Part shown: in pieces, positions 1-7,723 of the stretch
Layout of the letters: every line of letters begins with the position of its first letter
Position numbering within the stretch: the stretch's first letter is position 1
Origin: Akkermansiaceae bacterium
GTDB taxonomy: Bacteria; Verrucomicrobiota; Verrucomicrobiia; Verrucomicrobiales; Akkermansiaceae
DNA length: 33,496 nt
NCBI GenBank assembly: GCA_013001695.1
Contig: JABDMC010000328.1
Span: 1-33,496 of the forward strand
Direction: 5' to 3'
Made by a program: the position numbers and the translations under genes
Notes under the pieces: generated by a model
What the model saw: only the letters and a program-made list of their open reading frames with translations
Told to the model about the DNA's origin: nothing
Databases searched by the model: none

Positions 1-1
1 G

Positions 2-1387
2 CCCAAGGCCAAGAAGGATTGCGGGTGCGGATGCAAGGGAAGCGGCGCCGGCAAGGGCGCCCTCGGCGTCTTCAACTGCGTCGAGACCGCGGCCCAGGCC
101 GCCCACGACGCCTTCCTCAAGCTCCGGGACCTGGGGATCGAGGGACGCAGCCGCGCCATCGACATCGTGAAGGGCATCTGCGCCGCGAACACCGAGGCGT
201 GGGGCAAGTTCGAGCTCAACGAGACCAAGATCGGCCGTCTCGACCACAAGATCGCGAAGCTGGAGATCATGACGAAGGTCCCCGGGGTGGAATGGTTGCG
301 CCCCTACGCCCTGAGCGGCGACTTCGGCATCACCCTCGAGGAATACGCCCCCTTCGGCGTGATCGGCGGCATCCTCCCGGTGACGCACTCCATTCCGACG
401 CTCACCGGCAACGTCATCAACATGCTCGCGGCCGGCAACGCGGTGGTCTTCAACCCCCACCCCGGCGGGGCCCGGAGCGCCGCCCTCGCGGTCCGCGAAT
501 ACAACAAGGCCATCCACCGGGAGCTCGGGATCGAGAACCTGATCTGCACCATCGAGGAACCGTCCCTCGAGTCCTTCGAGCAGATCTGCGCCAACGAGCA
601 GATCGCGATCATGTGCATCACCGGCGGTCCGGCGGTGGTCAAGGCCGCCATGAAATCCGGGAAGCGCTCCATCTGTGCGGGCCCCGGAAACCCGGTGGTG
701 GTGGTGGACGAAACCGCGGACCTCGCCCGCGCCGCCCGCTGCATCATCGACGGCGCGGCCTTCGACAACAACCTCCTCTGCATCGGCGAAAAGGCCGTCT
801 TCGTGGTGGGCTCGGTGTTCAGCCGCCTCATGGAGGAGATGGAGAAGGCCGGCGCGGCGCGCCTCAAGAGCGATGAGCTCGAGCGCCTCACGGCCGCCGC
901 CTTCACGTTCAAGGGAGACGGCGGCGGCTGCGCCAACGCCGTGGTGAACCGCGACTTCATCGGGGCCGATCCGAAGGTCCTCGCCAAGGCCGCCGGGGCG
1001 CGCATCCCGAACGGGTGCGAGCTGCTTTTCGGCGAGACCGACGCGGACCATCCCTTCGTCCAGAAGGAGCAGATGATGCCCATGATCCCGATCGTCCCGG
1101 TGGGCGATTTCGAAACCGCGGTGCGCGAGGCCAAGCGGGCCGAAAGCGGATACAAGCACTCCGCCATCATCCACTCCACCAACGTCGGCCACATGACCCA
1201 CATGGGGAAGGAGCTCGACACGACCCTCTTCGTCAAGAACGGGGCCTGCGTCACCGGCCTCGGGCTCGGGGGCGAAGGCTACCTCAGCTACTCGATCGCC
1301 ACCGCCACCGGGGAAGGCATCACCACCCCGAAAACCTTCACGCGCGTCCGGCGCTGCGTGATGGTGGAGAACCTCCGGATCGTCTGA
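2..1387 (+). CDS. CoA-acylating aldehyde dehydrogenase, PduP-like, BMC-associated (5' partial)
   Basis: The reading frame is open from the first bases of the window, so the gene starts upstream; 461 codons are visible. The protein resembles PduP, which converts an aldehyde plus CoA and NAD+ to acyl-CoA inside microcompartments. The dehydrogenase domain starts near GALGVFNCVETAAQAAHDAF, which lines up with the PduP segment that follows its N-terminal targeting peptide. The catalytic cysteine lies in NNLLCIGEKA (Cys codon 779-781), and ITGGPAVVKAAMKSGKRS and GLGLGGEGYLSYSIATATGEG are further family motifs. Before the domain is a short cysteine-rich, Gly/Lys-rich linker (DCGCGCKGSGAGKG) where PduP has its linker. 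A targeting helix upstream of the window edge is expected but not seen. The two BMC vertex genes follow at once. In this locus L-lactaldehyde is the likely substrate, giving lactyl-CoA (inference). Confidence 0.9.
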   Translation, partial: PKAKKDCGCGCKGSGAGKGALGVFNCVETAAQAAHDAFLKLRDLGIEGRSRAIDIVKGICAANTEAWGKFELNETKIGRLDHKIAKLEIMTKVPGVEWLRPYALSGDFGITLEEYAPFGVIGGILPVTHSIPTLTGNVINMLAAGNAVVFNPHPGGARSAALAVREYNKAIHRELGIENLICTIEEPSLESFEQICANEQIAIMCITGGPAVVKAAMKSGKRSICAGPGNPVVVVDETADLARAARCIIDGAAFDNNLLCIGEKAVFVVGSVFSRLMEEMEKAGAARLKSDELERLTAAAFTFKGDGGGCANAVVNRDFIGADPKVLAKAAGARIPNGCELLFGETDADHPFVQKEQMMPMIPIVPVGDFETAVREAKRAESGYKHSAIIHSTNVGHMTHMGKELDTTLFVKNGACVTGLGLGGEGYLSYSIATATGEGITTPKTFTRVRRCVMVENLRIV

Positions 1388-1390
1388 CTC

Positions 1391-1651
1391 ATGTTGCTAT
1401 GCCGAGTTGTGGGAAATGCCGTGGCGACGCACAGCCACCCGAGTCTCAAGGGGTTCACGATGCTCCTTGTGCAGCGGGAGGACGAGACCGGCAAGCCCGA
1501 CAGCGAACCGCCCTTCGTGGCGATCGACCTCTTCGGGGCCGGCATGCACCAGCGCGTCTTCGTCAGCACCGACGGGATCGGGGCGCGGGACATCGTCCAC
1601 GACGAGCACTCCCCGGTCCGCAACTTCGTCCAGGGGGTCATCGACGATTAG
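1391..1651 (+). CDS. BMC-P pentameric vertex shell protein (EutN/CcmL family), copy 1
   Basis: This 86-residue protein has the EutN/CcmL fold signature: an opening MLLCRVVGNAVAT, then LKGFTMLLVQ, then FVAIDLFGAGMHQRVFVSTDGIGAR. Proteins of this family form pentamers that cap the vertices of the icosahedral shell. The length of 85-105 residues is normal for the family. The ATG lies 3 nt after the stop of the aldehyde dehydrogenase and gives the canonical start, so the two genes are likely translationally coupled. A second BMC-P gene follows directly; more than one BMC-P paralog per locus is usual in PVC-type microcompartments. Confidence 0.93.
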   Translation: MLLCRVVGNAVATHSHPSLKGFTMLLVQREDETGKPDSEPPFVAIDLFGAGMHQRVFVSTDGIGARDIVHDEHSPVRNFVQGVIDD

Positions 1652-1662
1652 GAGACATCTTC

Positions 1663-1980
1663 ATGCGCATCGGACACGTCATCGGCAAGGTCACCATGAA
1701 CCAGCAGGAGCCCACCTTCAAAGGCGGCCGCTGGCTGGTGATCAATCCCCTCGAGACCGGGCAGCTCAACACCGCCTGCGACGAGGCCCCGGGCCTGACC
1801 AGGATCCCCTCGTTGGTGGTCTACGACAACCTCGGCGCGGGGACCAATGACATCGTGGGCTTCGTGGAAGGCGCGGAGGCCACCGCCCCCTTCGACGACC
1901 CCACCCCGGTCGATGCCATCACGGTGGCGATCTTCGACAGCATCCACCACACCCCCTTCGACAACGACGACGACTTGTAA
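1663..1980 (+). CDS. BMC-P pentameric vertex shell protein (EutN/CcmL family), copy 2
   Basis: The protein has 105 residues and begins MRIGHVIGKVTMN, with the typical later segments GGRWLVINPL, SLVVYDNLGAGTNDIVGFVEGAEA and VDAITVAIFDS. It is a diverged paralog of the preceding vertex protein, with a longer acidic tail (FDNDDDL). The start was chosen because a GGAG ribosome-binding site overlaps the upstream stop codon and lies 8 nt before this ATG; further upstream extensions do not match the family. It would occupy shell vertices together with, or in place of, copy 1. The next gene starts 2 nt after its stop, which supports one operon. Confidence 0.93.
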   Translation: MRIGHVIGKVTMNQQEPTFKGGRWLVINPLETGQLNTACDEAPGLTRIPSLVVYDNLGAGTNDIVGFVEGAEATAPFDDPTPVDAITVAIFDSIHHTPFDNDDDL

Positions 1981-1982
1981 CG

Positions 1983-3065
1983 ATGAAAAAGGTACTCACT
2001 GGAAAAGACGTGGAAGCCCTCCTGCGGGCGGGCAAGGGCGTGGATTCGATCCCGGACGGGGTCCTCCTGACCCCGACCGCCAAGGACGCCATCAAGGAGG
2101 CCGGCACCCGGCGCCGCCGCGAATCGCGCAGCAGCGTGGCATCCGACGAGCCCACCGTCCCCGACTACGAGTTCCGGTGGAATCCCGGGAACGACCCGCA
2201 GAGCCCGGGCGACATCCGGGACTTTTTCCACTCCCGCGAGGTCGAGGAACTGAAGCACCGCATGTGCGACATCGGCCGCCGCATGTGGGAGCGCGGCTAC
2301 ACCGACGGCAACGGCGGCAACCTCACGATCCGGGTCGGCGACAACCTCGTCCTCTGCACCCCGACGCTCATTTCCAAGGGCTTCATGAAGCCGGAAGACA
2401 TGGCCCTCATCGACCTCGAGGGGAACCAGCTCGCCGGCCGGCGGAAGCGGACCAGCGAGTGCCTGACGCACATGGCGATCATGAAGCGGCAGCCGAAGGC
2501 GAAGGCGTGCTGCCACGCCCACCCGCCCCACGCCACGGCCTTCGCGGTGGCCGGCGTGCAACCGCCGACGTGCATGATCCCGGAAGCGGAGGTTTTCCTG
2601 GGGCAGATCGGGATGGCCGAGTACCAGACCCCGGGGACCCCGGCGAATGCCGTGGCGGTCGGCGAGGCCGCCATCGACCACATGGCGGTCCTGATGCTGA
2701 ACCACGGCGTCATCACGTGGGGGAAGGACATCGAGGATTCCTACTGGAAGATGGAGAACACCGATGCCTACTGCCAGACGGTCCTCATGGCGACGCAACT
2801 CAAGGGGTCCGACCTCCTGACCATCACCGGCGGCCAGGCCAAGGAGTTGATCGACCTGCGCGCCTCGCTGGGAATGGAGGACAAGCGCGCCGACTGGAAG
2901 GAGTGCGAACTCTGCGACAACTCCGAGTTCCGGCCGGGGGTGGTCTGCCAGATCCCCCACGGGGACGGCGCGCGGACCAACGGCGGCGGCGGCGAGCGCA
3001 ACGAGGACGCCGAAGCGGTGGTGCGGCAGGTCACCAACGAGATCCTTACCCAGCTGAATTCATGA
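1983..3065 (+). CDS. class II sugar-phosphate aldolase with N- and C-terminal BMC-targeting-like extensions
   Basis: The protein has 360 residues with a class II (zinc) aldolase domain at about residues 85-300. Likely metal ligands are His178 and His180 in CCHAHPPHATAF and His241 in LNHGVITWG; Glu159 in RTSECLTHM is the likely acid/base. Relatives cleave L-fuculose-1-phosphate or L-rhamnulose-1-phosphate to DHAP and L-lactaldehyde, and such aldolases are signature enzymes of PVC sugar microcompartments. Residues 1-45 (MKKVLTGKDVEALLRAGKGV, then LLTPTAKDAIKEAG) resemble the N-terminus of BMC proteins such as EutQ. The C-terminus has a Gly-rich linker (334-337) followed by an amphipathic helix (342-359, AEAVVRQVTNEILTQL) typical of encapsulation peptides. 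The gene starts 2 nt after the second vertex gene. Whether fuculose- or rhamnulose-phosphate is preferred cannot be read from the sequence. Confidence 0.88.
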   Translation: MKKVLTGKDVEALLRAGKGVDSIPDGVLLTPTAKDAIKEAGTRRRRESRSSVASDEPTVPDYEFRWNPGNDPQSPGDIRDFFHSREVEELKHRMCDIGRRMWERGYTDGNGGNLTIRVGDNLVLCTPTLISKGFMKPEDMALIDLEGNQLAGRRKRTSECLTHMAIMKRQPKAKACCHAHPPHATAFAVAGVQPPTCMIPEAEVFLGQIGMAEYQTPGTPANAVAVGEAAIDHMAVLMLNHGVITWGKDIEDSYWKMENTDAYCQTVLMATQLKGSDLLTITGGQAKELIDLRASLGMEDKRADWKECELCDNSEFRPGVVCQIPHGDGARTNGGGGERNEDAEAVVRQVTNEILTQLNS

Positions 3066-3222
3066 GCCGGGTTCCCCATCGCGGCATGACCGTCCCGGCC
3101 ACCACCCGGGGCGCGCCGCGAGATTTTCCAACTGACATCGTGCCGCGAACCAAAACATCCAGTGGCGATTGGCGCCGGCCGGTGGTAAGCATCCCCGGGG
3201 CGGAGGCGCCACATTTCTCAGC
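3066..3222. other. intergenic spacer before the PduS-like gene
   Basis: This 157-nt gap is the largest within the BMC operon. It holds no convincing reading frame, and I see no clear promoter or terminator. An open frame continues upstream of the chosen PduS start, but its residues do not match the family. Confidence 0.5.
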
Positions 3223-4542
3223 ATGAGCATCATCGACAAAGTGCGCGAGGCGGGCGTGGTGGGCGCGGGTGGCGCGGGATTCCCGGCCCACGTCAAGCTC
3301 GACGCCAAGGTCGACTACGTTCTCGCCAACGGCGCGGAGTGCGAGCCGCTGCTGCACAAGGATGCCGAGCTGACCGAGACCTACATCGACCAGGTCATCC
3401 GCGGGATGGAGCTGTCGATGGAGGCCACCGGCGCGCCGGAGGCCATCTTCGGCATCAAGGCGAAGCGGACCAGGACCGTCGCGGCCCTCGAGAACGCCAC
3501 CGCCGGCAAGCCCATCAAGGTCCAGCTCTTCGGCGACTACTACCCGGCCGGCGACGAGTTCGTCCTCGTCTATGAATGCACCGGCCGCCTGATTCCGGCG
3601 GGCGGCATCCCGCTGCAGGTCGGGGCCGTGGTGCACAACTCGGAAACGCTCCTGAACATGGCGGAGGCCATGGAGGGCCGCCCGGTGACGCGCAAGATCC
3701 TCACCGTCACCGGCGAGGTCGCGAACCCGATGAGCCTCTCCGTGCCGGTCGGCATCACCCTGCAGGAACTCATCGAGATTGCCGGCGGGGCGACCACGCC
3801 CGACTACACGGTGTTCGTGGGGGGCCTCATGATGGGGCGCATCGAGTCCGACCTCTCGAAGCCGGTCACCAAGACCACCGGCGGCCTCATCGTGCTGCCC
3901 AGCGACCACCGCCTCGTGACGCGCATGACGACCCCCAACAAGGCCATGCACCGCATCGGCAAGTCGGCCTGCGACCAGTGCAGCTACTGCACGGAGTTCT
4001 GCCCGCGCTACCTGCTCGGCTACGACGTGCAGCCGCACAAGGTGATGCGCACCCTCGGCTTCACCGCCACCGGCAAGGAGAACTGGAGCAAGTGGGCCGA
4101 CCTGTGCTGCTCGTGCGGGCTGTGCACCCTCTACTCGTGCCCGGAGGACCTCTTCCCGAAGGAAGCCTGCGACCAGGCCATCGCGGACCGCAAGGAAGCC
4201 GGCCTCGAGCGCTGGCTCGGCCCCACGGAGGAGATCACGGCGCACCCCATGGAATCCGGGCGGCACGTCCCGCTGAAGGCCCTCATGCAGAAGCTCGGGG
4301 TGAAGAATTACGACCGGCCGGCGCCGTGGCACCACTGCAATTACCAGCCGCGGAAGGTCACCCTGCCGCTGAGCCAGCACCTCGGGGCGCCCGCCGAGGT
4401 GGTGGTCGGGGTCGGCGACCGCGTCGGCGCCGGACAGGTGATCGCCGAGATCCCCGAAGGAAAACTCGCGGCGCGCCTCCACGCCAGCATCGAGGGCACC
4501 GTCACCGCCGTGAACGGGAGCATCACGATCGAACAATCCTGA
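3223..4542 (+). CDS. pduS: PduS-like flavoprotein with two [4Fe-4S] sites (RnfC/NqrF-like SLBB family)
   Basis: The protein has 439 residues. It opens with MSIIDKVREAGVVGAGGAGFP, the glycine-rich RnfC/PduS start used to choose this ATG; the frame is open further upstream without family similarity. The central part carries an SLBB-like segment. Two four-cysteine motifs follow: CDQCSYCTEFCP from Cys250 and CCSCGLCTLYSCP from Cys295. The C-terminal part (about 375-439) is a barrel-sandwich hybrid domain, at the C-terminus as in PduS and not at the N-terminus as in RnfC. In Pdu compartments PduS reduces cobalamin and is thought to pass electrons with the shell protein PduT, whose homolog is the next gene here. 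No cobalamin enzyme is visible in this window, so the role may instead be NADH reoxidation or electron export (inference). Confidence 0.88.
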   Translation: MSIIDKVREAGVVGAGGAGFPAHVKLDAKVDYVLANGAECEPLLHKDAELTETYIDQVIRGMELSMEATGAPEAIFGIKAKRTRTVAALENATAGKPIKVQLFGDYYPAGDEFVLVYECTGRLIPAGGIPLQVGAVVHNSETLLNMAEAMEGRPVTRKILTVTGEVANPMSLSVPVGITLQELIEIAGGATTPDYTVFVGGLMMGRIESDLSKPVTKTTGGLIVLPSDHRLVTRMTTPNKAMHRIGKSACDQCSYCTEFCPRYLLGYDVQPHKVMRTLGFTATGKENWSKWADLCCSCGLCTLYSCPEDLFPKEACDQAIADRKEAGLERWLGPTEEITAHPMESGRHVPLKALMQKLGVKNYDRPAPWHHCNYQPRKVTLPLSQHLGAPAEVVVGVGDRVGAGQVIAEIPEGKLAARLHASIEGTVTAVNGSITIEQS

Positions 4543-4553
4543 ATACTTTCCCC

Positions 4554-5111
4554 ATGACCACCAACAAGAACGCAATCGGAATCGTCGAATTGTCGAGCAT
4601 CGCCGCCGGCTACGGATCCAGCGACGCCATGCTCAAGGCCGCGGACGTCGAAATGCTGCTGGCCCGGTCGATCTGCTCCGGCAAGTACATGGTGATGGTC
4701 GGCGGGGACGTCGCCGGCGTGAAAGCCTCGGTGGAAGCCGGCGTCGAGGTCAGCGAGGGCGCCATCATCGACTCGGCGGTCCTCTCGAACATCGACCCGA
4801 GCGTCTTTCCCGCCATCTCCGGCGCAAATCCCGTGGAGGAACTGGACGCCCTCGGGGTGATCGAGTCCTTCTCGGTGACCTCCCTGATCGAGGCCGCCGA
4901 CGCCGCCGCCAAGGCCGCCGACGTGCAGCTCATCGAGCTGCGCCTCGCCATGGCGCTCGGCGGCAAGGCCTTCGCCACCCTCACCGGGAGCGTCTCCGCG
5001 GTGCAGGCCGCGGTCGACGCCGGCTCCGAGGTCGTCTCCGCCAAGGGCCTCCTCGTGAACCGCGTCGTCATCCCCCGCCCGCACGCGAATCTCATGAACG
5101 AGATGGTGTGA
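4554..5111 (+). CDS. pduT: tandem-domain BMC-T shell protein, PduT-like
   Basis: The protein has 185 residues and two BMC domains in tandem (about 6-95 and 98-180). Its start (AIGIVELSSIAAGYGSSDAM), ICSGKYMVMVGGDVAGV and the ending GLLVNRVVIPRPH follow PduT closely. PduT forms trimers that tile the shell facets and, in the known enterobacterial protein, hold a [4Fe-4S] cluster at the central pore through one cysteine per subunit. Here the corresponding position in SVTSLIEAAD is Leu111, and the only cysteine in the protein is Cys41 in the first domain. The pore cluster is therefore probably absent. The gene lies 11 nt after the PduS-like gene, the same pairing as in pdu operons, and is the last gene of the BMC operon seen here. 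Confidence 0.9.
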   Translation: MTTNKNAIGIVELSSIAAGYGSSDAMLKAADVEMLLARSICSGKYMVMVGGDVAGVKASVEAGVEVSEGAIIDSAVLSNIDPSVFPAISGANPVEELDALGVIESFSVTSLIEAADAAAKAADVQLIELRLAMALGGKAFATLTGSVSAVQAAVDAGSEVVSAKGLLVNRVVIPRPHANLMNEMV

Positions 5112-5533
5112 GCGACCCACCGGGATTCCGTCATCAGCCCGGAGTCGGCTGCAATTGCCCCGGAGAGCGCAGAGGTTCGCAGAGATGGAATCCCACCGGG
5201 ATTCCGTAACCCAGCCCGGGGTTGGCACAACCCCGGGAATCGCGGCCGTCGGCCGGGTCCAACGCCAACGGCGTTGCGGAGGCTTGGCCGCCGTAGCGCC
5301 CGCCGCGCCTCCCCAACCCCTTCAGGGTTGCCCATCTTCCCCGGCCCCCCCACCCCGGGTTGTGCCAACCCGGGGCTCGGGTCCGGAAGCCCTTCGGGCT
5401 TCATCGCTGACTCCACCCGCGCTGAATCCCGACGCCATGCGGTCGCCGGTTCCGAAAATCCCGAGAACCTCTTTCGCCAGCCCCGCGGCGGCGAAGCCCT
5501 TCGGGCTTCGTCCCACGGTCCGGGATCTCCCCC
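5112..5533. repeat. gene-free spacer with an array of perfect hairpins and short repeats
   Basis: This 422-nt spacer lies between two convergent genes and has no credible coding frame. A 16-nt direct repeat (cccaccgggattccgt) occurs at 5116-5131 and 5192-5207. Six perfect hairpins follow: 5215-5237 (10-bp stem, loop gca), 5260-5276 (7 bp), 5314-5330 (6 bp), 5353-5375 (10 bp, loop tgc), 5386-5402 and 5493-5509 (both gaagccc-ttc-gggcttc). The two 10-bp hairpins are near copies of each other. The last hairpin lies 24 nt beyond the stop of the fused aldolase gene and may terminate it. A CGCAGAG-type repeat is at 5163-5184. Confidence 0.75.
5163..5184 (+). repeat. CGCAGAG-family dispersed repeat (locus A)
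   Basis: The segment reads gagagcgcagaggttcgcag followed by ag. It contains two CGCAGAG units with the same spacing as the second and third units of the copy before the GxxExxY gene (14197-14223). No gene is attached to this copy. Confidence 0.6.
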
Positions 5534-7723
5534 CTACCGCAAAAATGCCTCGGGGAGGCCCCCGTCGACGACGAGGATCTGGCCGGTGGTGCGGCCGAGG
5601 CGGTCGCTGGCGAGCAGGTAGGCGGCCTCGGCCTGGTCCTCCGGGGTGATCGGGCTCTTCGTGAGCGTCCGGTCGGCGTAGAATTGCGCGAGCTTGCTGC
5701 GCAGCACCGCGGTGTCCTCGTCCTCGTCGAAGGGGATCTCGTACCGGGTGAGGCGGGCCACGAGGCGCTCGCGCGGGAACATGGCGCTCCCCTCGACCAC
5801 CGCGGCCGGGGCGAGCCCGTTGACGCGCACCAGCGGCGCCAGCTCGATGGCCAGCTCGCGCACGAGGTGGTTGGCGGCGGCCTTCGAGGCGTCGTAGGCG
5901 AAGCTGCCCGCCTTGGGCACGGTGGCGTTCACGGAGGTCGTGAGGACCAGCGAACCGGGCAGCCCCTGCACCTTCCAGGTGCGGTTCGCCTCGTCCGCCA
6001 CGATGTAGAGCCCGGTGACGTTGATGTCGAAGGTCAGGGCCCACTTCTCGTCATGGATCCGGCCGTCCTTGCTGGCCGGCACGAGGATCCCGGCCGTCAC
6101 GATGACGGTGTCGAGCCCCCCGTAGGCCATGACGACATCCTCGATGAGGGTGCCGACGCTGCTGCGGTCCGTGATGTCGACCTGCGCGCCCATGGCGGGG
6201 CCGCAATTCGACAACCCGCTTCCGGCCACCCCGATCCCCTTGCCGTAGATCGCGGAAAGCTCCCCCATGGTCTCGTCGGCGGCCTTGCGGTCGAGGTCGG
6301 CGCACACCACGTGGGCGCCCTCCCTCGCCATGCGGTGCGCCACCTCCCGGCCGATGCCGCTGCCCGCCCCGACGACCAGCACCACGCTGCGGGCGAATTC
6401 CTTCTCGGGCGGCATGCGCTGCAACTTGGCCTCCTCGAGCGCCCAGTACTCGATGTCGAAGGCTTCCTGCTGCGGCAGGGCGGCGTATTCGCTGACGGCC
6501 TCCGCCCCCCGCATGACCTCCACCGCGCAGTTGTAGAACTCGGCGGTGACCCGGCTCTCGCTCTTGGTCTTGCCGAAGGCGATCGTCCCCACCCCGGGAA
6601 TGAGGATCACGGTCGGGTTCGGATCCCGCATCGCGGGGCTGTCCTCGAACCGGCAGGCCTCGTAGTACTTCGCGTAATCCTTGCGGTACTGCGCCGCGCC
6701 CTTCTCGAGCTTCTCCTTGAGCTCCTCGATGTTCTCCTCCTGCGGGTCCCAGTCGACGTAGAGCGGCTTGATCTTCGTCCGGAGGAAGTGGTCCGGGCAG
6801 CTCGTCCCGAGCTCCGCGAGGCGGGCCGCGTCGTGGCTGTTGACGAAGCGCTCCGCGGGCTCGTCGGTCTGCTTGGTGGCGATGAACTTCTGGTTCTGGC
6901 TCACCAGCCCGCGCAGCCACGGCATCACTTCCATCAGGACCGCCCGGCGCTCCCCTTCATCGAGGGGGAAGTACTTCTGCCCGCCAAAGGTGTCCTCGCC
7001 CTTGTCGTGGGCCTCGATGTAGCGCGCCGCCTTCTCGATCAACTCCAGGGACAGCTCGTAGCACTCCTTGTCGTCGTCGGCCCAGTTGATGAGCCCGTGC
7101 TGGCCCAGGATGACGCCCTTCCACTCGGGGTGCTTCTCGCAGGCCTCCTGGAGTTCGAGGCCGAGATCGAACCCGGGGCGCTTCCACGGCAGCCAGCCGA
7201 CCTCGTCGCCGTAGATCTTCTTCACCAGCTTCTTCTGGTCCTTGCACGCCGCGATCGCGATGCAGGCGTTCGGGTGGGTGTGGTCGACGTGCTTGAACGG
7301 CACGAAGGAATGCAGGGGGGTGTCGATCGAAGAGGCCCGCGGATTCAGGTTGAAGGTGCAGTGCCGGTACATCGACACCATCTCGTCCTCGACCGGGGTC
7401 TTCACGCCCTTCACGTCGGCGGCGTTGTAGACGTCCTGCAGGGCCACCACCTTCTCCTGGTAGAGGGAGGCGAAGTTGTCCTTCGTGGCGGTCCGGAGGT
7501 CACCCCCCGACCCCTTCACCCAGAGGACCTCCACCGTCTCGCCGGTGAGCGGATCGACCTCCTCGAGCTTCGCGGAGGTGTTCCCGCCGCCGGTGTTGGT
7601 GACCCGCTGGTCGTCGCCGAGCAGGTTCGACCGGTAAACGAGCCGCTCCACCGGATCGAGGCTCTCCGCGTAGGCGTCGTCCCACCGGTAGTCGACGTGC
7701 TTGAAATCTTCGGGCTGTGCCAT
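5534..7723 (-). CDS. rhaEW: bifunctional rhamnulose-1-phosphate aldolase / L-lactaldehyde dehydrogenase
   Basis: The protein has 729 residues in two domains. Residues 1-430 are a class II aldolase of the RhaE type, with HTHPNACIAIA (His148, His150) and LGQHGLINW (His209) as metal-site motifs. Residues 445-729 are a short-chain dehydrogenase: the nucleotide loop is GAGSGIG (452-458) and the active-site pair is Tyr610 and Lys614 in SFAYDASKAA. The same fusion is known from Bacillus subtilis RhaEW (YuxG), where it cleaves rhamnulose-1-phosphate to DHAP and L-lactaldehyde and oxidises the aldehyde to L-lactate. The start at 7723 (MAQPEDFKHVDYRWDD) was chosen because upstream codons are unlike the family and no nearer start exists. 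The gene is divergent from the rhamnulokinase operon. No targeting tail is seen, so it is probably cytosolic. Confidence 0.9.
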   Translation of the reverse strand: MAQPEDFKHVDYRWDDAYAESLDPVERLVYRSNLLGDDQRVTNTGGGNTSAKLEEVDPLTGETVEVLWVKGSGGDLRTATKDNFASLYQEKVVALQDVYNAADVKGVKTPVEDEMVSMYRHCTFNLNPRASSIDTPLHSFVPFKHVDHTHPNACIAIAACKDQKKLVKKIYGDEVGWLPWKRPGFDLGLELQEACEKHPEWKGVILGQHGLINWADDDKECYELSLELIEKAARYIEAHDKGEDTFGGQKYFPLDEGERRAVLMEVMPWLRGLVSQNQKFIATKQTDEPAERFVNSHDAARLAELGTSCPDHFLRTKIKPLYVDWDPQEENIEELKEKLEKGAAQYRKDYAKYYEACRFEDSPAMRDPNPTVILIPGVGTIAFGKTKSESRVTAEFYNCAVEVMRGAEAVSEYAALPQQEAFDIEYWALEEAKLQRMPPEKEFARSVVLVVGAGSGIGREVAHRMAREGAHVVCADLDRKAADETMGELSAIYGKGIGVAGSGLSNCGPAMGAQVDITDRSSVGTLIEDVVMAYGGLDTVIVTAGILVPASKDGRIHDEKWALTFDINVTGLYIVADEANRTWKVQGLPGSLVLTTSVNATVPKAGSFAYDASKAAANHLVRELAIELAPLVRVNGLAPAAVVEGSAMFPRERLVARLTRYEIPFDEDEDTAVLRSKLAQFYADRTLTKSPITPEDQAEAAYLLASDRLGRTTGQILVVDGGLPEAFLR

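Noticed and set aside
3223-4542. RnfC subunit of an Rnf ion pump
   Set aside because: The barrel-sandwich domain is at the C-terminus as in PduS, no other rnf genes are present, and a pduT-like gene follows.
5116-5509. CRISPR array
   Set aside because: The repeats differ in sequence and spacing, are hairpins of several types, and no cas gene is nearby.
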